From Diphasiastrum complanatum (taxonomy: Eukaryota; Streptophyta; Lycopodiopsida; Lycopodiales; Lycopodiaceae): 60,000 bases of DNA. Below, in pieces: positions 1 through 11,015 of this stretch; the stretch's first letter is position 1, and the number at the start of each line of letters is the position of its first letter. The stretch lies in contig CM055103.1 of the NCBI GenBank assembly GCA_029204225.1, positions 48,119,958-48,179,957 on the forward strand, read 5' to 3'. A program made the translations under genes and the position numbers. Under the pieces are notes generated by a model. It was given only the letters and a program-made list of their open reading frames with translations, did no database searches and was not told the DNA's origin.

Positions 1-827
1 AATCATATTGAAACACCATGTTCATTCACAGTCATGTTTGTCATGTGGCAGTGCAAAATGTATAATGGTATATGAGATTTTGGTTTCCAATTTCGTGTTG
101 AAAGGATTGATAACAAGAGACGCACACACGATTGTGGTGTTATAGCATCTTTCCAACAAGAAAGTCAAAGCAGTGCACAAGATTGGAATCCCATCTCAGG
201 AGATATAGAATACGTAGGAACTATACAAAATATTTATGATGTGTCATTTGGTGAAAGTGGACACTATTTTTTATTTGATATGAAATGGTTCAAGGTAGTT
301 TGTAAAGGGCCAAATGCAACCGTAAAATCGGATCCAAGTGGATTTTTTGTGATTGATTCATCAAAAACATTGAGCATGGAGTCCTTTGACACATTCTCAT
401 CACTATGAGCAGGTGCACATGCTATGCTATAATGTTTTTCATTTTATTGCAAGTGACTTCAGTATTTGAGTTTTTGATATGTTCTAAAATAGTGATTTTT
501 GCAGATGTTTTTTCAACCAGATTGACTAAACAAGATATGGTGGTTTGTAGCTCAAGTTGAACCACGTTCACGACGAGTATTTGAGGGTGCAAATGTTAAG
601 AATCAAATGGAAAACCTTCATTTTAACTATGAGATTGAGCTACCTAGAGATGTAATAAATCATCAAACCATACTTGAAGCACCCACTTCCATAGATGTTG
701 AAAATAGAAAAATAGTTAGGATGATGAAATAATTTTTGAAAGTGAGAGTGATGATGAAAATCATCTAAGAGGAGATGAATTGCAAAATGTTGTTGATGAT
801 GAAATTGATTCTTGTAATTCTGAATAA
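1..827 (+). pseudogene. CACTA (En/Spm) TNP2-like transposase, C-terminal end with DUF4216-type region, broken
   Basis: Frame 1 reads through a segment ending in FDMKWFKVV and, after a possible intron (about 408-504, acceptor TTTTTGCAG), resumes with WWFVAQVEPRSRRVFEG. This order, an aromatic hydrophobic 'LF-x-W' block followed by 'VFF...PR', is typical of the DUF4216 domain at the C-terminus of plant TNP2-type transposases. An acidic tail then follows after a frameshift near 720-725 and ends in TAA at 825-827. Breaks: TGA at 73-75, TGA at 406-408 (may be intronic), TGA shortly after the acceptor, and the frameshift. The element runs off the left edge of the window, so the catalytic part is not visible. 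The family call is by motif recognition only. Confidence 0.6.
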
Positions 828-1049
828 AAATTGATTATTGCAATTCTGAATGAAATTGATTCTTGCAATGCTTTCAAATGATTGTTATTTAGCCAAAATA
901 GAGTCTCATTTATGGTCAAGTCAATGAAAAGAATAGACGTAGTTTGATTTCAATCCCATTTTTTTGGAGATAATGTCGGTGAAGATAGATGTACGGCTTC
1001 ATGTTCCAAGAAAATTCTCATTTTTTAACAAATGCTGCAAAGGCAGTAA

Positions 1050-1360
1050 ATCACTAAAAGCATGTGAGTTAATGAAATCACCACCACAAACTATGACAAA
1101 ATCAAGTGTTTCATCATAGTCAATCCCCTTGAATTGAGCATATCCCTTGGCAACTAGTTTTGTTTTATAATTTTTCACACTACCATCTTGATTAAGCTTG
1201 ATCTTAAAGACCCATTTGCAAACAGTAACATTTTGTATCTTTGATGGAGGATCAATAATTTTACAAGTATCTCAAACAATGCATCATGTACTCACCTCAC
1301 TTTTCATTACATCAAATCACTCTTTTGTTGCTACAGTTTCATTCACACTTGAAGGAACAT
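1050..1360 (-). mobile_element. Ty1/copia reverse transcriptase N-terminal fragment
   Basis: The minus strand translates to CKWVFKIKLNQDGSV followed by [18 protein letters not shown], the first conserved blocks of the copia RVT_2 reverse transcriptase (KWV.K.K...G...+.K.RLVAKG..Q..G.DY.ET). Reading continues upstream towards 1360 with stops and at least one frame change. No YVDD box or RNase H follows, so it is a short relic. It lies directly inside a minus-strand primer-binding site at 1463-1474, which suggests a copia copy whose gag-integrase part has been deleted. Confidence 0.75.
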
Positions 1361-1462
1361 CATCAAACTTAAGGTAGTAATAAGGGCAATAAAAATTAAA
1401 CAATCATCAACTTGTAATTGCTTCTCTCTTTCTTGTATTTGAGCCTTGATGGTTGCATTTGG

Positions 1463-1474
1463 GCTCTGATACCA
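1463..1474 (-). other. Copia primer-binding site and adjoining LTR edge
   Basis: Plus-strand GCTCTGATACCA is the complement of TGGTATCAGAGC, which pairs with the 3' end of plant initiator-Met tRNA and is the standard copia minus-strand primer site. It is followed immediately at 1475 by TGTTAAAATC, so on the minus strand an LTR ends in ...TTAACA right before the PBS. The LTR should extend rightwards from 1475; its outer end is not identifiable (perhaps near 1980). Confidence 0.7.
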
Positions 1475-1984
1475 TGTTAAAATCAAAGGTTATGAACCTC
1501 ATTTGGATATTATAACCTTGAAAAAGCATCAAAGGTTTCACTTACATCTAATAGATAGAAAACTAGCACACAATTCAACCTATTTTGCATCTAATTGGCA
1601 AGAGCTTTTGAACACCACAATAAAACTAGAAATAATTGGTCTTCACATCCTGTCACACACATGGAAAGTATAATATTTTGTTCAAATTCAGATCTATTCA
1701 TTAGACACAAAAAATATCACATTCATCATTCATCAATTTCTCATTAAAGGGCAAACTTGCCAAAATCACCATCTCTTGATAATCTCTCAAAGTATGTACA
1801 AAATGAACTCTCAATCCATATCAAATGATCTCGGATATGAAATTAGGTAGAGTGTCATTAGGGTAGACCCTAAACCCCTGGCTCTCAAAGCCTTAGATCA
1901 TGCATAATTACCCTCTTGGTAGCTCGAGTCAACTGTCTTATAAAAGTAGATGGCCGCCCTCATAAAAAATTCCAATCATCTAGG

Positions 1985-2185
1985 AACACCATGATATAAT
2001 TCACTTTAGAAAAATATTTATTTAACTAATTCCATTTCATTATAAACATGCAAAAAAAAAAAAAACCTCATCATAATATAATTCACTTTAGAAAAAATAA
2101 ATAGCCTAATCATAATATGATTCACTTTAGACATATATTTATTTAACTAATTTCATGTCATTATCAACATGCAAAAAATAAAACA
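1985..2185 (+). repeat. AT-rich imperfect tandem repeat
   Basis: A unit containing ATTCACTTTAGA, then ATTTATTTAACTAATT, then CAACATGCAAAAA appears near 1998-2060 and again near 2120-2180, with a truncated copy between (about 2076-2110). The copies differ by a few bases and by the length of the A tract. No coding potential is seen. Confidence 0.7.
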
Positions 2186-2189
2186 AAAA

Positions 2190-2580
2190 AAATACATGGA
2201 TAATCCATGCAGAAGATATCCACGCGTGGATATCTTTAACTTCCGGTCTGGTCTGGTGAACAAACTGAAATTTGCGTGGATAATCGTGGATTATTCACGC
2301 CAAAACTGCTTTCCGACACCGCCAACCTTCCCTCCCAAATAGTTGCCGGAATTTTCAAAATTCAATTTTGCATGGATTATTCACGCGTGGATAATCCACG
2401 CGCATAAATTTTTTGGCGCCGTGTCAAAAAAACACCGATAGACTGGCTGAATGCGTGTTCAAAATTTTTTTGGCATGGATAATCCACACGTGGATGTTCC
2501 ACACAAACAAAATTTTGAAAAATCGACTAAGTGTCGGGTCTCGCATGGATACTCTGCGTGGATAAACACAGAGTTCTCTA
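2190..2580. repeat. Cluster of palindromic 'GTGGATAATCCAC' words
   Basis: At least seven related dyads are packed here. The strongest is a perfect 24-bp palindrome at 2213-2236 centred on CCACGCGTGG. Others sit near 2275-2300, 2370-2402, 2474-2503 and 2543-2563, built from CATGGAT, GCGTGGATAA and ATCCACG in both orientations. The same word recurs at 3839-3878, just past the copia fragment at 2580-3806. A short open frame crosses the cluster on each strand, but the composition is explained by the repeats. Confidence 0.8.
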
Positions 2581-3806
2581 GTTGTGACACTATCAAAGGT
2601 GAAGGTACTGTAAGATTGAGATTCCAACATGATCAATTCAAACTATTGTCAAAAGTCTTGTATGTTCTTAAACTCTCTACAAATCTGTTATCAGTAAGTA
2701 GAATTATAGATTTAGGTCATAAGGTGGAGTTTGAGTCTGATCAATGCAAAATTATTGATAGGAGTAATAAGATCCTTGCACTCGGCAAGAGGCATGGATA
2801 CTTATATAGATTGGCACATTGTTATTCTGATTCTAATGAAGTCTTGAAAACCTCTATTCTTGTCAATAAAGCATTACTATGGCATCATCGCTTAGGACAC
2901 TTGAATTATGCATCTGTTTTGAACATGTCCAGACAATCCATGACTCTTGATCTCGACTATCCTTATGGTAAAGTCGATCTCCTTGTCTTCCGTAGCTGCA
3001 TCCTTGGAAAGTAGACTAGGATTCCTTTTAGATCAAGTCATAGGCATGCAACAAAAGGTCTGTTAGATGTTGTTCATACAGATATATGTGGACCTATGCA
3101 AACTCTTTCATTGCTAGATGCAAAGTATTTCATTACCTTTATTGACGAATTCTGCAGAAGAACAGCTGCTTATTTTATTAAATAGAAATCAGAGGCTTTC
3201 ATCAAGTTCAGACAATTCAAAGAACATGCAGAAAATCAAACTAGTAAATGAATCAAAGCATTGAGGTCAAATACAAGGGAGAATACATCTCCACCAAATT
3301 CAAAGAGTATTGTCTTAATAACGGCATTGAGCAACAATACGTTACCTCCTATTCGCCTCAGTCAAATGGTCTTGTTGAGAAAAAGAACAGAACCTTAGTT
3401 GAATCGACAAAGTGCATATTATCACATGCGACACTTCCGAAGTCCTTCTGGGCTGAAGCTGTTTCAACAACAACCTATATTCAGAACAGATGTCCTACTA
3501 AAGGTCTCTCAAACAAAACACCATTCGAAGTTTGGACAGGTACCAAACCTTCTTTATCAAACTTACGAGTTTTTGGATGTACTGCTTATGCACAGATTCT
3601 GCATGATCTCAAATATCAAATGTAATTCCATCATCTACACTACTTCAGATTAAGCCTACAAGTTGTTTGATCCCATCGAGTCGAAGATATTCACTAGCCG
3701 AAATGTCTTCTTCATCGAAGATCAGTTTCAAGACCTCAAGGGAAAAGGCACAGCCCATCTAGCCGACCTGTCGGATTCTCCTGACATATTGAACCTCCCA
3801 GTCTAA
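2580..3806 (+). mobile_element. Ty1/copia pol fragment: protease tail, GAG-pre-integrase and integrase core, frameshifted
   Basis: In order: VLYVLKLSTNLLSVS (end of the protease region), LWHHRLGHLNYASV (GAG-pre-integrase), VVHTDICGPM (first integrase Asp), TFIDEFCRRTAAYF, KYKGEYIS in place of the usual SD.GGEY, then SPQSNGLVEKKNRTL (third catalytic Glu region) and FWAEAV, ending with a SRNVFFIEDQF block. The frame is broken by stops near 3012 and 3182 and by frameshifts near 3240-3260 and 3615-3640. No RT or LTR is attached. Words of the palindrome cluster flank it on both sides. Confidence 0.85.
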
Positions 3807-3838
3807 AGTGCCAAGAGAGGGGAAAAAAATGCGTAAAA

Positions 3839-3878
3839 CATCCACGCGTGGATTACTTCTGCGTGGATAATCCACACA
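3839..3878. repeat. Second site of the ATCCACGCGTGGAT palindrome
   Basis: Contains ATCCACGCGTGGAT (a perfect 14-bp palindrome) followed by GCGTGGATAATCCAC, the same words that make up the cluster at 2190-2580. The two sites bracket the copia integrase fragment. Confidence 0.75.
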
Positions 3879-3959
3879 AAACTTGAATGCCAATAAAATA
3901 GCATTTCCGTGAGCATTCTTGCTCCTCTTCTTTGCTTTCAAGTTTTATAGGTTTTCTAA

Positions 3960-4210
3960 TCTAATGTTTAGTGCTCTTGCTTGCTCTTGCTCTTCTAAGC
4001 TCTATAGATCTTGCTTGCTTGCTTGCTTGCTTTTGGTTGCTCTTCATTGCTAGTGATCTTGCTCTTGCTTTTGCTTGCTCTATTGATCTTGTTTGTTCTT
4101 GCTTACTATTAACCTATTGCTTTCTATTCATTGCTTACTCTTCTAATCTAAAAGTCTTCAATACTCTTTCACTCCCATTCTCCACTACTTTCTAACTTTT
4201 AAAGTCTTTC
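3960..4210 (+). other. Low-complexity CTTGCTTGC-rich leader
   Basis: A pyrimidine-rich stretch built from TTGCT, CTTGC and CTATTGATCTTG words leads into the reading frame at 4220. It is open in one frame but reads as leucine/alanine/cysteine low complexity. It may be a 5' leader; I see no TATA box. Confidence 0.5.
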
Positions 4211-4219
4211 TTTGATACA

Positions 4220-4744
4220 ATGTCTTTAAGTGGTAGGTCAAGTGGAAGGTCAAGTGGGAGACCATCTAGGAGAAGAGCTCGTGAGGAGCCCGAAGAATAT
4301 AATCAAGAGTGGTTTGAGAATCTATCTCCTCAACAAAGAGATAGAATCAAAAATCTTGTGTTATCTTCTTCGGGTGAATCATCCGAGAGAAGAGCTTCCG
4401 AAGGTGCCCCTTCCCAAGAATCGTGTAGTGTGTATTATGATCTTAATCCACATGGTGGAGTTATAAAAAATACGCATGGCAATGTAGTTCATGCCCGTTT
4501 GTGTGATTTGGTTGCTTTATATTCTGGTAAAGATTACATGATCGATTGGTCCTCCCAATCGCTTGAAGACAAAAATAAAATAATAGAGACTTTGTATTCT
4601 GAATTCCCTCAATCCAATGCTTTTAGTAGGACTTGGGCCTTGAATACAATGTGCCTTTGGATTCTAAACAAAAGGCAATTGAAGAGAAGAGCCATGAGGA
4701 ATCCCAAGAATCCCACGAAGACTCTGAAGAGAATCACCATTTGA
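4220..4744 (+). CDS. Unrecognised 174-aa protein, possibly the second protein of a CACTA element (truncated)
   Basis: The frame starts MSLSGRSSGRSSGRPSRRR, a Ser/Arg/Gly-rich basic N-terminus, then an acidic segment, a Ser-rich patch and a compact C-terminal part with NTHGNVVHARLC and DYMIDWSSQSLEDKNKI, then LWILNKRQLKRRAM. The pattern of a Trp, a helical acidic stretch and an 'LK+R' basic helix recalls the Ptta/En/Spm plant transposase accessory proteins, but I would not assign it firmly. The last 20 or so codons overlap, antisense, the edge of the copia gag fragment, so the natural C-terminus was probably lost at that junction. It may be a decayed transposon gene. Confidence 0.35.
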   Translation: MSLSGRSSGRSSGRPSRRRAREEPEEYNQEWFENLSPQQRDRIKNLVLSSSGESSERRASEGAPSQESCSVYYDLNPHGGVIKNTHGNVVHARLCDLVALYSGKDYMIDWSSQSLEDKNKIIETLYSEFPQSNAFSRTWALNTMCLWILNKRQLKRRAMRNPKNPTKTLKRITI

Positions 4745-5091
4745 CATCTTGAGTGTGAGGAATTTTCTTCGAAGATGTAACTTAATAGTTACGTCTCTCA
4801 CATCATATAGTGAGCTCTGGATGTCCCAAACTTCTTTCAAAATTTTAGCTTCAGTTATGTGGCCAATTTGAGTATCTGATATATTGAGGATAATAAGCAC
4901 GAAAGTTTTACCATCTTTTGATTTCCATTTTGAGTCTTCTATGTTGTCTTCAAGTTTCACTTCGATACCTGTAACAACATCCCATAACTCGTTGGCAATT
5001 AGCAAAGTCTTCATCTTAAATTTTCACAAATGATAATTGGAACCATTCAGCTTTTTTGCGATAAGACCAGCTTTACTTTGAGAATCCATCT
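4664..5091 (-). mobile_element. Ty1/copia gag (UBN2-type) N-terminal fragment
   Basis: An ATG at 5091 starts MDSQSKAGLIAKKLNGSNY, followed by a TGA where a Trp is expected (HL*KFKM near 5026), then LLIANELWDVV, ILKEVWDIQSSL and LHLRRKFLTLKM. These are the usual gag landmarks of plant copia elements (L.G.NY..W...M...L, A.e.W..L...Y, L...L...+M). The ATG lies about 255 bp inside the PBS at 5346-5357, a normal spacing. The homology stops near 4735, where unrelated sequence begins, so zinc knuckle and pol are missing. Confidence 0.8.
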
Positions 5092-5345
5092 AAAACTTAG
5101 TCTGTCGATTGTATCGATGACGCTAAGATGTAGTGACGCCAACAACAACAAACCAATTCTTTGATACTAAAAGGATGAAAGGAACTGAAGAATATGATAT
5201 CAATTTGATATCGTGAAAGATGTCAAGTATCAAAGCTTTTTATCTAATATCGAAATAGTATTAGGCCATGATAGAGATCACAACTCTGATACCATGATAA
5301 ATTAAATAAAGAAGTAGTGATCTAGCACTGATACTATGATAGTAT

Positions 5346-5357
5346 GCTCTGATACCA
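5346..5357 (-). other. Copia primer-binding site
   Basis: GCTCTGATACCA on the plus strand is the complement of TGGTATCAGAGC. It abuts the LTR at 5358. A second partial copy (CTCTGATACCATG near 5283-5295) and an imperfect one near 5325 suggest small duplications around the primer site. Confidence 0.85.
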
Positions 5358-6616
5358 TGTCAAAAATAGGTGAGTAATGGAATGCGAAAACTTCCTACTT
5401 CCAATGCATGACTACGCCTATCAAAAATTGAACAAAGGAGTAGTGATGAAAATCACGTCCAATCTTTAGCAACTAACTTTTGCTAGATACAAAGTGATTA
5501 CGTAGCCAAACATAAAGTATCGAATTCTCAGACAATTTCTATCAGTTACAAAAGCAATACAGAGATGCATGCATTCTGACACAAACTGAACGCAATAAAA
5601 AAATAATATTGATTCAGAAAAAACAAGATCAGATGCTAATGAGTGCAAGACAATAGCGGATAGAAACCGCACACTCTAAAGCTGTCTCTGAGTAACTGAG
5701 AATAACTCTCATAATAAGCAGCTATGCTAATAAGCAGTAGCGATAAGAAGTAGCACAATAGCAACTCTAAAATAAATCTCTAAAAGACTAAGCTAGAATG
5801 CTCACGAGAGTTCAAGCTTGAAAGCTTGATAGAGAGCTAACAACAATACTTTCTGATTGTGAACGATCTGCTTGATGAGAGTGTAGGAAGCGTCGTGTAT
5901 TAACACTCAACTCCTTCACAATTCACAATAACATTTTCAGATGATAATTGAGATGTATGAACAGTTGATTTATACTAAGTAATTGGTTCATCAAATGCGA
6001 TTGCCAGTTGGCTGGAGTCCGCTGGCATTCGTCCAGTTCTTCTCAGAATTTACTTGCTGATAAGCGGTGACAATTGGCCGTAAACTGTTTAACTGCATAA
6101 ATGAACGTAAACTGTCATTTTGCATAAATGAACATAAACTGCCACAGGCAACAAATGCAACACTGCATTTTTACTCATGATTTCTGACAGGCGAAAAATG
6201 CAAAAAAGACGACACTGCATTTTTGCACGTAATTTCTGACAGGCGAAAAATGTGAAAAAGGTGACACTGCATTTTTACACGTAATTCTTGATGGACGAAA
6301 AATTAGAAAAAGGCAACACTGCATTTTTACATGCAATTCCTGACAGGCTCAAAATGCAAAAAAGATGACACTGCATTTTTGCACGTAATTCCTAACATGC
6401 GAGAAATGCAAAAAAGCCGACATTTCATTTTTACACGAGATTCCTTGCAAGCGACACTATCGGGTTTGTAGAGAGAGAAAATACGACACTGTTGTCAAAC
6501 TTTGTGTAATTCTACAAACTGTGTAAAAACACGAGAAAATTCACAAAACTGGATTAACAGTTGGATGAAGATTAAAAATCAATTAGTCAATTAGTAGGAA
6601 GGAGAATAATCCAACA
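5358..6616 (-). mobile_element. Copia 5' LTR (about 1.26 kb), minus orientation
   Basis: On the minus strand it begins TGTTGGATTATTCTCC (ending at 6616) and ends ...TTTTTGACA at 5358, directly before the PBS, giving the standard TG...CA termini. At 1,259 bp it is long for a copia LTR, partly because of the tandem array at about 6150-6460. The matching 3' LTR is not in the window, so divergence and target duplication cannot be checked. Confidence 0.75.
6150..6460 (+). repeat. About 51-bp tandem array inside the copia LTR
   Basis: About six copies of a unit made of GACACTGCATTTTTGCACG, TAATTTCTGACAGGCG, then AAAAATGCAAAAAAG. Copies diverge by several substitutions each, and the last ones degrade near 6420-6460. 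Two shorter related units (AACTG...CATAAATGAACGTAAACTG) lie just before it at about 6080-6145. Confidence 0.85.
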
Positions 6617-6817
6617 TTTCAAATTTCAATTTTACCTCTGGTTATTTCCATTTTCCAATGACTAGGTAGGCCAAAGTTGCAAAATGACATTTTCAAAATT
6701 GGTAACCAAACAATGTCACAAGACTGACCTCAATAGAATTTTTGAAGCATTTTGCAAGGATTTCTATCAATTCTTGGTTAAAGATAAAGAGCATTTGGGA
6801 AGTGCAATTGTGGACGG

Positions 6818-7213
<396 letters not shown>

Positions 7214-7462
7214 TGGTATTAGAGCTCCTCTGATCCTGAGTGTCTGGATACTGGGTTTCGGCTTGTCACTAGCTCCGTACTGAGGTGAGATAGTCCTTCA
7301 CAGGAGGTGAAAGCAAGAAAACTTACAGTGTTGATGAAAACAGTCTCTTGAGCAGATTGCAGGCATAGAAGCATGGTAGGAAGTGCTTGAACACTCTTTG
7401 AACCCCATAAGGTAATGGTCATGAGACACTTGCAACATTTGTTTTGAATCTAAAAAAATCAC

Positions 7463-7612
7463 TTTTGTCTTGGCACCATCTGAACAATATTTGGTCAAAC
7501 CAATCATTCCAAAAAATTAGAATGGCCATCAAGGAATTCGTTGGTCACCTTCAGAGGAATTGAACATAACAACAAGAATCAGTCAGAGCACATGATAGAT
7601 AAAATGTTTTAG
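7463..7612 (+). repeat. Direct repeat, copy 1
   Basis: From CTTGGCACCAT through AGATAAAATGTTTTA it matches 7683-7836 at a spacing of about 220 bp with scattered substitutions and small indels. The segment between the copies is not repeated. Confidence 0.85.
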
Positions 7613-7682
7613 ATAAACTAAATGCCAAACACCTACAGCCATAAGACTACTTGATGAGAAAACAATGTCGAAAGATTTGCAA

Positions 7683-7836
7683 ACTTGTCTTGGCACCATA
7701 TGAACAATATTTGGTCAAATCAATCATTCCAAGTGAAAAAATAGAATGGCCATCAAGGAATTTGTTGGTCAGCTTCAAAGGAATTGAACATAACAACAAA
7801 TATCATTCAAAGTACAAGATAGATAAAATGTCTTAC
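7683..7836 (+). repeat. Direct repeat, copy 2, with a short open frame
   Basis: This is the better preserved copy. A frame from 7651 to 7926 is open across it and includes LAPYEQYLVKSIIPSEKIEW. I do not recognise the protein. The first copy has lost the frame, so the open frame may have been coding in an ancestor, but 91 codons without homology is weak evidence. Confidence 0.75.
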
Positions 7837-8247
7837 AATTCAAGGGCCACTTTGGACAAAGATAAAAGAGCAATCGGGAAGTGCAATTGCCACATAGTCA
7901 ATTTGGATGCACTTAATATAGCCTAAATCTGAAGCTAGTCTTTATTGATTTGGTTATTTTGCAAACTCCAGTACTCGATTGGTCTTGTTAGAAGTCTACC
8001 ATTAATCTCAAAGTTGATGCCTTGTATGTAATTTGTATTTTGTCAATTTTACGTGTACTTCAATAAGATTTAATATTAATCTTATTGATATATTACAGAT
8101 CAAATATCTTCATTGTGATCAACCAACAAATGTCATTTGTTAAAGAAATGTCCCGAAACAGGTATTTATATTGTACTATTTATGAAATAATATGTACTTA
8201 TGATATGGACATGTAGCATTGTGTGTTGCATATGACATTTTGTTTTT

Positions 8248-9164
8248 GTGAATGCACAAAGCACAACGCCTCCACAAGATTTCGAAAAATTAAAAAGGAT
8301 GGAAGCTTCTCAAAAAAGCAAATCACGAAAAAGAGCGCAAATGATTGATCGAGTACTTAGCAGAGCATCATCTTCATCAAGTTCTAGCACTCGACGTCGA
8401 CATAAATCGACGGTACTATATATTTGTAATTATAAAAAAATTGAGAGCAGATTAATTCTCATGCAAATCATTTTTTGTATCAGCAAGTTAACCAATCTTA
8501 TGTTTGTTACATGAGATTAGTATCAAAAAGAGTACGGCAAAAAGTTATATTGTGAGTGTAAGCAATGCAAAGGATTTAAAATTTGACCAAGATGAATTGT
8601 GACACAACACTTGTGGAAGTTTGGTTAGCACTGAGGAGCTTAATATGGTTTTGGGGGTATATTTTATTTGCTTAGTATTGGTCTTTATCATACACAATGT
8701 TTTTGAAAAAGACTAATGCATGTACACTTTTTCCCTCTTGCAGAATAGTACATTGGAGTCAACTTCTTGCACAATTGATAATCTTATCAACAAGATAAGA
8801 AATATTGATTTTGGATCATCTTTGGCATTGGACAAAGATCTAGTTGATGATTTTATTGATGAGGTCACTAGTGAGTACACACCAGAGTAATGTCGAGGAT
8901 ATGCATATTCCTATGTCTCATATATCCACTCACTCCACCATACTTGACAATGATCCTGCTTGCATGGATTCTGATCATTCCATAGTGTCATCACACATAG
9001 ATTGTATCCAATCCACAACACCTTGTGAAAATCCTATCCCAAGCTCTATCCATCTCATGATGTTACCACATACAGATATTGTGCATCCCATCACACTCAA
9101 CATAAATCATACAGATTCTTCTATCTTAGCTACTCCATTTGAACACTCTTTTGAAGTTGTTTAG
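8248..9164 (+). pseudogene. CACTA TNP2-like transposase, N-terminal exons, broken
   Basis: Three coding-like blocks lie in order. 8248-8412 is a basic Ser/Arg-rich stretch (SRKRAQMIDRVLSRA). About 8519-8630 carries LYCECKQCKGFKI, a stop, and then IVTQHLWKFG, which has the C.C..C...HL...G pattern of the plant transposase-associated zinc region that precedes TNP2. 8745-8890 follows an acceptor (CTCTTGCAG) and reads TLESTSCTIDNLINK, continuing after a frameshift near 8885 in the frame ending at 9164. There are stops inside the zinc region. It is in the same orientation as the C-terminal piece at 1-827 but on its wrong side, so the two are separate copies or rearranged. Confidence 0.45.
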
Positions 9165-9499
9165 GCATTTATTTGATTCTACCAAAAATACATCCTTTTC
9201 ATTCAAGCTCAATTTGGATGATATGATGTTTGATGTTAAGATTTTACAAACAATGCTCAATTTTCAATGTCTTGTTTCAATTTCAATTATAATATAATGT
9301 TCGATTAAGATGTCTTATATAAGTCTCAAAATGGATATGATGTTTGATGTTTAGGTTTTATAAATTATGTTCAATTTTCATGCCTTGTATAGTTGTATTT
9401 TGTTTTTTGAAAATAATGTGTCAATTTTCATATCTTGATCTAAGTTCTAATTTGTATATATTGTTGTTCCATTTTGATGTCTTATTTTTTTTCCCATGT

Positions 9500-10868
9500 T
9501 TGAAGGAATACGAATCGTCATCTAGTTCTAGTGATGATGATCATAGACATTTTGTATCCACGAGAACAACCTGACCTCACTCTTCAAAAGGTGATTGGTC
9601 ATCTTTTTCAAGAAGAAATGTGGAGAAAGACCAGGGCAGGGGCCTGTCCATCAAAGACAAATCCGTGGCCCTGTACACCAAGAAGAAAGACTATTCCAAG
9701 GCCAAGAATCAAGTGCAGCAGCAGAAGGCTCATACTCAAGGTGAGAGCAATGGATTGCGCAAGAAGCTCTTCTATAGATATTGCGAGAGAGCTAATCACG
9801 ACATCAAGGAATGTTGAATCCGCATCTACAACGAAGCAAAGAAGCAACAACAAAAACAACTAGATTCCTCCAATGCAGCGGAATTCAAAGAGCAAGATTC
9901 ACACCTGTTAATGGCTTACAACAGTGGCAACGAAGACCACAATAGCTGGTACTTGGACAAAAGTGCTACCCAACACATGACCTCTCGCAAGGAATGGTTT
10001 ACCGAGTATGTAGCTTATAGCAGAGATCAATTCATCTACCTTGGAGATTCAAGTACCATACGCGTGGAAGGCAAAAAGGGACAGTCAAGATCACGTTCAA
10101 CAATGATCTTTCTATTTGTGTTGCCAATGTTCTTCACGTACCTCAGTTATCAAAGAACATGTTATCAGTCTCTAAAATAACTAATGAGGGCTACACTGTT
10201 ACTTTCTCTTCCGAGCAATGTACAATCTTCGATGAAGATACTACTCTGACTACATGTACTAGAGTTGAAAATCTATATCTACTCTCTAACTCAGTTGCAT
10301 TAGCTAGTATCTCTCATGAAAATGTAAATGATAATGCTATTCTATGCAATAGTCAATTGGGACACATGAATACAGGATCACTTTCCTATATGTGTTGTAA
10401 TAATCTAGTTGATGGATTGTATTTTTCTTCTTCAATAGATAGAAAATCTTTCTTCTATGAATCCTGCATCTATGGCAAACACTCTAGAAGCAAGTTTCCC
10501 AAATCACATTCTCTCAAAACAAAGCATATATTAGATCTTGTACATAGCGATCTTTGTGGTCCAATGCCAACTCCATCATTAGGAGATGCAATTTATTTTA
10601 TCACTTTTATAGATGATTATTCTAGATGGTCTACAGTCATGTTCATTAAGCATAAATCAGAAGCTTTTGAATGCTTCAAAAGATTGAAGGCCATGGTTGA
10701 GAGACAAACGTCTACAAAAGTGAAAGCTCTCCGAACTGATGGTGGCGACGAATACCTCTCTAATGAGATGTTCGACTACTTGGCTGAACATGGCATTCAA
10801 GGATAGTTCACAACTTCCTATTCTCCTCAACTGAATGGAATTGCAGAAAGGAAAAATCGAACACTATA
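9500..10868 (+). mobile_element. Ty1/copia gag-protease-integrase fragment
   Basis: Order: a degenerate zinc knuckle FYRYCERANHDIKEC (first Cys replaced by Arg) near 9770-9816, a stop, protease motif WYLDKSATQHMT near 9948 (usual form W.LDSGAS.HMT, with Lys in place of Gly), GAG-pre-integrase with SQLGHMNTGSL near 10355, zinc residues [20 protein letters not shown] and LRTDGGDEYLS (two catalytic Asp), then SPQLNGIAERKNRTL with the Glu. Breaks: frameshift near 10070-10085, TAG at 10804-10806, and abrupt loss of homology at 10868, where gypsy sequence begins. No LTR or RT is present. Confidence 0.88.
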
Positions 10869-10869
10869 A

Positions 10870-11015
10870 AAGTTGGGGTTCGTCATTTATTCCACGTAAG
10901 TTGTTTAAGAAAATGGTCTAGTAGAGATAATATTCTAATTCTGGTAGATGAACTAGTTGAATTGGAGAATTTGACTATCTTTGTACCAGAGGTGCCAAAA
11001 AAGATTGTCAATGTT
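10870..11015 (+). mobile_element. Ty3/gypsy integrase C-terminal (GPY/F-side) fragment
   Basis: The frame starting VRHLFHVSCLRKW continues with LILVDELVELE, then VPEVPKKIVNVR and a stop. 'FHVS.L+K' followed by a 'P..I...R' block is the signature of the C-terminal part of gypsy integrases. It begins within a few bases of the point where the copia fragment ends, so it is a clean chimeric junction. Confidence 0.6.

Noticed and set aside
1463-1474. Initiator-Met tRNA fragments at 1463, 5346, 7214, 36332, 44879 and 51355
   Set aside because: Each is only 12 bases or so next to an LTR edge, which is the pattern of primer-binding sites.
2424-2636. 70-codon minus-strand frame
   Set aside because: It is translated from palindromic repeat words and reflects their composition.
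6150-6460. CRISPR-like array
   Set aside because: The units are contiguous tandem repeats with no unique spacers, located inside a plant LTR.
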